The position numbers were made by a program, and so were the translations under genes. From Lytechinus pictus (Eukaryota; Echinodermata; Echinoidea; Temnopleuroida; Toxopneustidae), in NCBI RefSeq assembly GCF_037042905.1, contig NC_087254.1:10587103-10651102 (forward strand): 64,000 nucleotides of DNA, read 5' to 3'. This document shows, in pieces, positions 58,330-64,000 of this stretch. The notes under the pieces are model-generated. The model searched no databases and was not told the origin of the DNA. It saw nothing but the letters and a program-made list of their open reading frames with translations. The stretch's first letter is position 1, and every line of letters starts with the position of its first letter.

Positions 58330-59038
58330 CTTTGATGGTCTTTATCTTGTTTCGTTGACATTTTGCATCATATGCTGTTCCGTTCATTTTCCTATCTGTT
58401 CATTGGCCCCAACTTATACTTTCTCTGAAATTGATATTCGACTAGCTAAAAGAGAATAAAACATCCCCAAAAGGGGAAAAGCCCTTCCAGAGTTTACATG
58501 AGTCTTGACTCCATGATATAAATCAATCACGATACATAGACATGATAGATATTATGACGTGCGTTCTTAATGCCCCCAAAAACTAATTTGTTTGTTGATG
58601 GGAGGAGAGGAAAATTTCTCCACATTATATTAGCCATGGCAACGTTAACTACAATCAATTACGGATCGTTGACATTTAAAACGCATATTTCATGCGTGTC
58701 GTCATAATAGTTTCAACATGACCGAAAAAAATAATGAAGAAAAGGAAAGATGAGGAGGAGGAGGAGAACAAGACAATTTGACCCAACATTCCTTCAACAA
58801 TAAATTAACTTCCAAATATTTTACTCTGATCTCAAAATCAAAGATAGAACACTGAGACAATAGATGCTATTGTCTTTTTTCGAGAACGAGGGAAAAGAAA
58901 TATGACAATGAAAACATGACATTCTGACATCAATTTAATGCAAGGACAACCTACTTTGACAGCTGCATTCTGCATTTAATATGTAGGATGCTTCCTCTTC
59001 TTAAAGTGTTTTATAAAAACTTTTTATTTATAAAGAAT
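58330..59038. other. No feature recognised
   Basis: AT-rich intergenic-looking sequence. Confidence 0.4.
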
Positions 59039-59039
59039 T

Positions 59040-59698
59040 TTTTAAAGGGGTACTCCGGGCTGAGAATAATTATATCTGAATAAATATCATATTTAAATTA
59101 TATCTATAGTATATCTAAATGAAATTATATATAGTGAAATTGATAGAGCAAAATGCTGATAATATCATAAAAATCTGATAACAAATAAGGAAGTTTCTGA
59201 ATTTTAAAGTTGAGCAATATTTTGTGAAAACAGTTATACGCACATCGTCATGAATATTCATTAGGCGGGTTGATGATGTCATATCCCCACTTTCCTTTTT
59301 CTTATGTTATTACATGAAATAATTAATATGTTCATACATGCATGTATGATAATGTCTCCCTTATAATGAAATATGTTGCAGCAGTGAATATCAATTGCAT
59401 TAAATCAGTTGTCAATCCCATTGTTTTATTTCTTGGAGGACAACATTTTAATAAACACAATCTCATATGATAAACTACAAAAGAGCAAGTGGGGATGTGA
59501 TATCATCAATTTGCTCATTGAATATTCACGAAGACATGCATAGATTAACTGCTTCACCGAAATAATGCAAATCTTTAAAATGTCATAAATTTGTTATTCC
59601 TTGTCCGATTTTGAAAAAAAATCAGTGTTTTGTTTGTCAGATTTTCCTTTATCTGCTCTGACAAATCATATTATTTTCAATCTGGAGTACCCATTTAT
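59040..59698. mobile_element. Fold-back element, GGGGTACTCC ends
   Basis: AAGGGGTACTCCGGGCTGAGA at left and TCAATCTGGAGTACCCATTT at right. Inner arms GATGATGTCATATCCCCACT and GTGGGGATGTGATATCATCA. Confidence 0.8.
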
Positions 59699-59797
59699 AT
59701 TCGAAACTGGTTTGTTGTCCAGATAATCTTTAGTTTTGTACTGAGTGGTTTTAGAAATATTTATATAATATTGACTGGCATAGAATGAGATACAAAC

Positions 59798-60160
59798 CTA
59801 TATTGCCCGATGTGAATCCAATATTGCCCAAGCCGAAGGCGCGGGCAATACTGGATGCAGAGAGGGAAATATAGGTTTGTGTCTCATTCTATGCCAGTTA
59901 ATATTATTATTATTACATATATAGTAAAATTGATTAAAAAGATTTCCCCGAAATCTGACATAAAATTTCCCCAAAATCTTTCCAAGGGTCTCTTTATCCA
60001 GTGTCTCGAAATCGCCCAGAAGAGATTTTTCAAGCAGATATTCACGGATTGCAGCAACGGCCTGTTTCGTAGACTTTTTGGTATTTTCAGCATCTTTGTT
60101 TGTCACTATTTCTTCAAAATCGTCAGCACCATAACTAGCGAATCTCTTAGAAGTAGCCAT
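59798..60160 (-). CDS. Crypton-derived KIAA1958/ZMYM/QRICH1-type N-terminal domain
   Basis: From a well-placed ATG (AAAATGGCT) at 60160 the frame reads FASYGADDFEEIVTNKDAEN, TKKSTKQAVAAIREYLLEKS and LDKETLGKILGKFYV. This matches the SAM-like N-terminal domain shared by KIAA1958, QRICH1, ZMYM2-4 and related proteins, which descend from tyrosine recombinases of Crypton DNA transposons. In family members FYV is followed by a Lys/Arg-rich loop and the core recombinase fold. Here sequence after about residue 78 loses similarity, perhaps at a donor near GTCAGA, and runs into the fold-back repeat and its stop. No catalytic Arg/His/Tyr residues are in the window. Most likely the first exon or a 3'-truncated copy of a mobile-derived gene. 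Confidence 0.6.
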   Translation of the reverse strand: MATSKRFASYGADDFEEIVTNKDAENTKKSTKQAVAAIREYLLEKSLLGDFETLDKETLGKILGKFYVRFRGNLFNQFYYICNNNNINWHRMRHKPIFPSLHPVLPAPSAWAILDSHRAI

Positions 60161-60360
60161 TTTCTCACGTCACATACCGGTACACACTGTGCACACACAT
60201 AATTATTGGTCTATGTGCATGGCACGCATCGCACTATGCGCTGCGCTGTATATAGAGCCGCGCTGCGCTACAACTGCGGTCTCTTCACAAACTGGTTCCA
60301 ACCGGATTTCGCGAATATTGCCCGCTGTTAAATTTACACACAAAGTCAATGGGAAAACCC

Positions 60361-60524
60361 GGGGGAGCGTTTCATGAAAGGACTTGTCGGACGTTTTATC
60401 CGACAAGTCCCATTTTATCCGACAGTTACCATAGTAAGAGTACCTCTCAGCCAATCAACATCAGAGAAAGATGTCAGATCTGACAACTTGTCGGATGAAA
60501 ATGTTGATGAAACACTCTCCCGGA
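60361..60524. mobile_element. MITE, GTTTCATGAAAGGACTTGTC family
   Basis: GAGCGTTTCATGAAAGGACT at left and GTTGATGAAACACTCTCCC at right, with several GTCGGA/TCCGAC units. Related to 22315-22476. Confidence 0.7.
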
Positions 60525-60609
60525 AGAGAGAAAATACGGCATGATATTGACCGCTGCAGAATCAGAGAAAGCTAAATATGGATAATGATTGCCACGGAGA
60601 AACACTTCG

Positions 60610-60830
60610 TATAGGTAATAATATACAGATATTGCCTACCTAGAGTTTGAATATAACATTTCCTCTCCCCGACGGAGTTATATTTTTCCCAAGGGATTAT
60701 ATTTTGCCCGAAGCGCGCAGCGCTGAGGGAAAATATTACCCCGAGGGGAAAATCTAGCGTCGGAGGGGAGTTGAAATGTTATTTATTAAAACGATAGACC
60801 AGGCAATATCTGTTATATTATATAGTATAT
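60610..60830. repeat. Imperfect 200-bp palindrome
   Basis: TAACATTTCCTCTCCCCGAC and AGGGGAGTTGAAATGTTA, with outer AGATATTGCCT and AGGCAATATCT, form inverted arms around AAGCGCGCAGCGCTG. Same ATATTGCC theme as the fold-back ends at 59.8 and 62.9 kb. Confidence 0.7.
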
Positions 60831-61220
60831 GTGGATTCGCCATCAGAAATTGCATTCATCATCTGGCTCAAACCCGAAATTCTTGTTACAGCTCTGATCC
60901 ATCTACGTCATAATAGATTTTTTTTTTAAATACATCAAACGCGTTCTTCATGCAATCGACGCGTTAACATTAGCGCGTACATCAAATAAACTACCTCGTT
61001 ACGCAACTTGTATGCAGCGAGTGACGTCACCTTAGTGAATATAACGCCGCAGTTGAAAATACAACGCAGTATATTCCCTGAGGTGACGTCAAAACCTAGA
61101 ATATAACAAATGCGATCCTCGCAGCTATGGTCACGTGATGGCGTATTGACCTATCACTGATTCGAATCTACATAACCTATGTAATATTGTAGATTATCAC
61201 CCGTATCAGACATCTGAGCT

Positions 61221-62488
61221 GGGGTGGTATTCTGAGATCCATTTTATCTCAGATAAAATAAAATATTTTATCTCCGTTAAAATCAGTGAGATAAAATACC
61301 CTTAAAATCTCTCCGAATTGGTATTCTGAGAACAATTTTATTTTCATTTTATCTCTGTAAGACACACCTATTTTTTAATCAATATCCAATTAGAAACGCG
61401 CTTTTATAGCTCTCTCATATTACTCAACCAATGGAAATCCATTCCGCTGGGAGGTGTGGCGAAGGAGTGAGATTGCGTCAATTTATTGACTTCAATACGC
61501 TTGCACTATACGCTTGTGCGTCTTTACAGAGATTTCTTTTTAACAAAAATGGCAATACTCTCATCTTTTTTTTCGAAGTCTATATCGCATCTTTTCAAGC
61601 ATCATTTCAAAGACAATATTAGTCAAGAAAAGTCTTATGAAATGCTTCCTGATTGTACAGGAATAACTTTAAGGTGTTGTTCTCAATGAAGATATCATTT
61701 TTCTTAATTTTCATGCCAACATTTGGAGTTAATTCACTTAGAAATATTGACGAAATGAACGTCGCGGAGATAAAATAGCCCCTACCCTCTTTTAAGTTTA
61801 TTTCATTTTTTCTTCAAAGTAACTTGGGCGCAAGCACATCACCCGCGATGGGTATGTCTACGCAGCCACTGCTCTGTTGCGTATCATCATAAATACGCAA
61901 GATAAAATGTATACGCAACATGAAATTTTAAATTTTATCTGAAAGATAAATACCGTGTTTACACTTAATCGGCATTTGAATCGGCTCGCGGTTCTGAACC
62001 GCGAGCCGATTCAGCATCGGCTTTTTCATAGCGTGTAAACGCGAGCAACTTGAATCGGCTCGCGGTTCAGAACCGGCAATTTGCACCACCAAAGTAGTAG
62101 GTTCTGAACCGCAAGCCGATGCAGAATCGGCTTTTTTACTACGTGTAAACAGAAAGCCGATTCTGCACCGGCAATTTGTGCGCATTTCAATTACTTTACC
62201 ATTGTGACGTAATTGTAAGCGCACTGATCCAGCGTTGTCTTTATTATGACGTATATTGTTGGTATGCGTATCATTTCAGGTTTTTGCATCGGCTCGCGGT
62301 TCTGAACCGCGAGCTGTAACAACGTGTAAACGCAATCCAAATGCCGATTCTGCATCGGCATTTGGTTCAGAACCAAATGCCGATTAAGTGTAAACACGGT
62401 ATTTAAAATGTCATCTCAGAATACCAATTTCATTTTAAGCGATAAAATAAAATATTTTAAAGATAAAATGACCTCAGAATACCGCCCC
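61221..62488. mobile_element. 1.27-kb TIR element, GGGGTGGTATTCTGAG
   Basis: GGGGTGGTATTCTGAGATCC at left and CTCAGAATACCGCCCC at right; AGATAAAATAAAATATTTTA follows both ends. It hosts the 61950-62402 element. No transposase. Confidence 0.7.
61950..62402. mobile_element. Nested TIR element rich in CGGCTCGCGGTTC hairpins
   Basis: ATACCGTGTTTACACTTAAT at left and its reverse complement at right are perfect over 27 or more bases. Inside, AATCGGCTCGCGGTTC and its complement recur, once as a hairpin with a one-base loop (61969-62001), with CGTGTAAAC repeated. The centre (62197-62263) is found reversed at 62693-62758. Confidence 0.8.
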
Positions 62489-63295
62489 TGGTCATTTACA
62501 AAACCGTATTTCCCTGTATTTTATTATTATCAGGAAGGGATAGGTATATTGTTTGTATTTTCATCGGTCTCAATGCGCGTATTGACTTTGCATACAGAGA
62601 CGACGCAAAATATACCTTTGTATTTTCCCTGGTCTCACATCCGGGCCTTTGAGGATGCGACTGAAGTGATACGCTTCATAATGTTCCTCGCACCAACGAT
62701 CTACGTCATAATAAAGACAACGCTGGATCTGGGCGCTTGCAAGTACGTCATAATGGTAAAGTGCAGAGCCTAGACACTGATATTATCATGACACAACAGA
62801 ACTCTATTCTTAAAAGATATGATTTTTGCTCTAGATATCTGATTTGGATGATAATAAAAATATTGACTGCCCTTCTTTTGGGGAACATCAAATATATTGC
62901 CTTAAAAGACCCATATTGCCCTCGTCTAAAGACTCGGGCCAATATGATTCTTTTGCTGGCAATATATTTGATGTTCCCCTCAAGACCAGTCAATATTATA
63001 TAAATATTTTCCCTTTACGTACACACAAACATCAATCTCCCCCTTTAAAGTCAATACGGTAAAAACCGGTCAACCTTGCCCTTCCCTTCGTCATACATGT
63101 CATAGCCAATATGATTTTCCCTGTTCGCCGGTATGTCATGACATCTGCCCAACATAATAGTTTTTTATTCATGATTTTATCAGTTTTCAATTATTTGAAA
63201 AGATTTGATCGATTTTTTTTTCTTTTGCATCAAAATATCATATGATAAACCATAATAATATAACAAAGAAGTTTTGACAATAAATCCGAAATACG

Positions 63296-63500
63296 AATGA
63301 ATGAATGAATAAACAAATTAATAATTGTGCAAATAGGGAAATGCCTAAACATAAAAGTATATAAATATATGAATAAATAAATGAATGATAAATTGATAAA
63401 TAGGTATTTGAATGAGTAAATAAAATAATGACTAAATTTATAAATAAATGTATGATAAATGCATAAAATAAATGAATAAATAAGTAAATTAATTAATCAG
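63296..63500. repeat. AATA/ATGA tetranucleotide-rich tract
   Basis: Degenerate AATGAATAAATAAATG repeats. Confidence 0.75.
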
Positions 63501-63774
63501 TCTATACTTGAAATACCATTCTCTCTGAGTTTTGACGTTTTTGCTTTCATCCGGAAGTTAAATGACTATGAAATAAATTTCAGTTATGAACATACGTTTG
63601 ACAAAGAAGATCCCATGAAATCGTCATCATAGCAATAACGTTTCATCGAATGAATTATGAAATTTAGATTGTCACAGTATTAACTTCAGCTTACTTTTAG
63701 CTTTTTCAATTACGCCCACTACTGAAGCGAGAAATTGAATATAAACTGGTGATCTCAGCGAGATGAGGGGGAAG

Positions 63775-63885
63775 AGAACATGGCCCTGGGAAGCGGGGGT
63801 GCTGGGGGTGAAGCACCCCCAAGATTTTCCCAGGCGATGCTGCGTGTATTATTGTCCATAGGCAGCACCCCCTGGAATTCTGGTA
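63775..63885. mobile_element. Short element end, GGCCCTGGGAAG family
   Basis: ATGGCCCTGGGAAGCGGGGG and GATGCTGCGTGTATTATTG match the segment at 57905-57998 in reverse. Confidence 0.6.
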
Positions 63886-64000
63886 GGTGTGTCAAATTGA
63901 AGAAATGTATGGAAAATGAGCAAGCTTTAGTGTTGAAACCTTTTTTTTTATTGTAAAAAAAAAATTTGATCAAAACTACATTCATTTTGTAGCAAAACCT

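Larger units (their letters stand above)
59755..63009. mobile_element. 3.25-kb segment bounded by 24-bp perfect inverted repeats
   Basis: The 24 bases at 59755-59778 (core TATAATATTGACTGG) recur exactly reversed at 62986-63009. Each end is itself a fold-back (59764-59910; 62859-62996). The inside holds a KIAA1958-like coding fragment, a palindromic block at 60610-60830 and a separate TIR element at 61221-62488. Whether it moved as one unit is inference. Confidence 0.5.

Noticed and set aside
61431..61689. Small frames inside the GGGGTGGTATTCTGAG element
   Set aside because: Too short and unlike any transposase; not shared with the related element at 43158.

Overview
The window looks like metazoan, intron-rich, AT-rich and very repeat-dense DNA, most consistent with a sea urchin or other echinoderm. 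The grounds are animal-type spliced genes, tRNA-derived SINEs that I take to be of the SURF1 type, long mono-G/C and GAT/CTA runs, and dozens of short fold-back or TIR elements in many families. The species call is inference; no mitochondrial, rRNA or other diagnostic gene is present.

Layout. 1-4.6 kb: the last four coding exons of PIGQ (plus strand), with introns and a 3' UTR full of repeats. 4.6-20 kb: no recognisable host gene; a purine-rich element, GAT microsatellites, a 1-kb repeat carrying four copies of a DR1 nuclear-receptor motif, large hairpin elements, SINEs and a 74-bp perfect palindrome. 20.2-24.4 kb: a 4.2-kb segment bounded by inverted repeats with no visible coding content. 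26.7-35.0 kb: minus-strand exons resembling the coiled-coil and C-terminal part of kinetochore protein NUF2, one of them split by a MITE that brings an in-frame stop; a 1.9-kb polypurine element and a second DR1-bearing repeat lie in its introns.

35-38.5 kb: a decayed copy of a dispersed invertebrate protein family that I recognise but cannot name. 38.7-44 kb: nested MITEs plus a few isolated exon-like stretches. 44-47 kb: one exon-like orphan stretch and two degenerate non-LTR retrotransposon RT fragments, one interrupted by a MITE. 47-53 kb: a pogo-like MITE, a clean 1.5-kb hAT-type element with an 8-bp target-site duplication, and a TTTC-rich element; a possible promoter lies at 53.3 kb. 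54-64 kb: mostly small elements and microsatellites, plus an intact N-terminal domain of the Crypton-derived KIAA1958/ZMYM/QRICH1 type inside a 3.25-kb segment bounded by perfect 24-bp inverted repeats.

The host genes do not form a pathway: PIGQ acts in GPI-anchor synthesis and NUF2 in chromosome segregation. The main biology in view is layered transposition. Most short open frames here are chance frames in repeats and are not annotated as genes.
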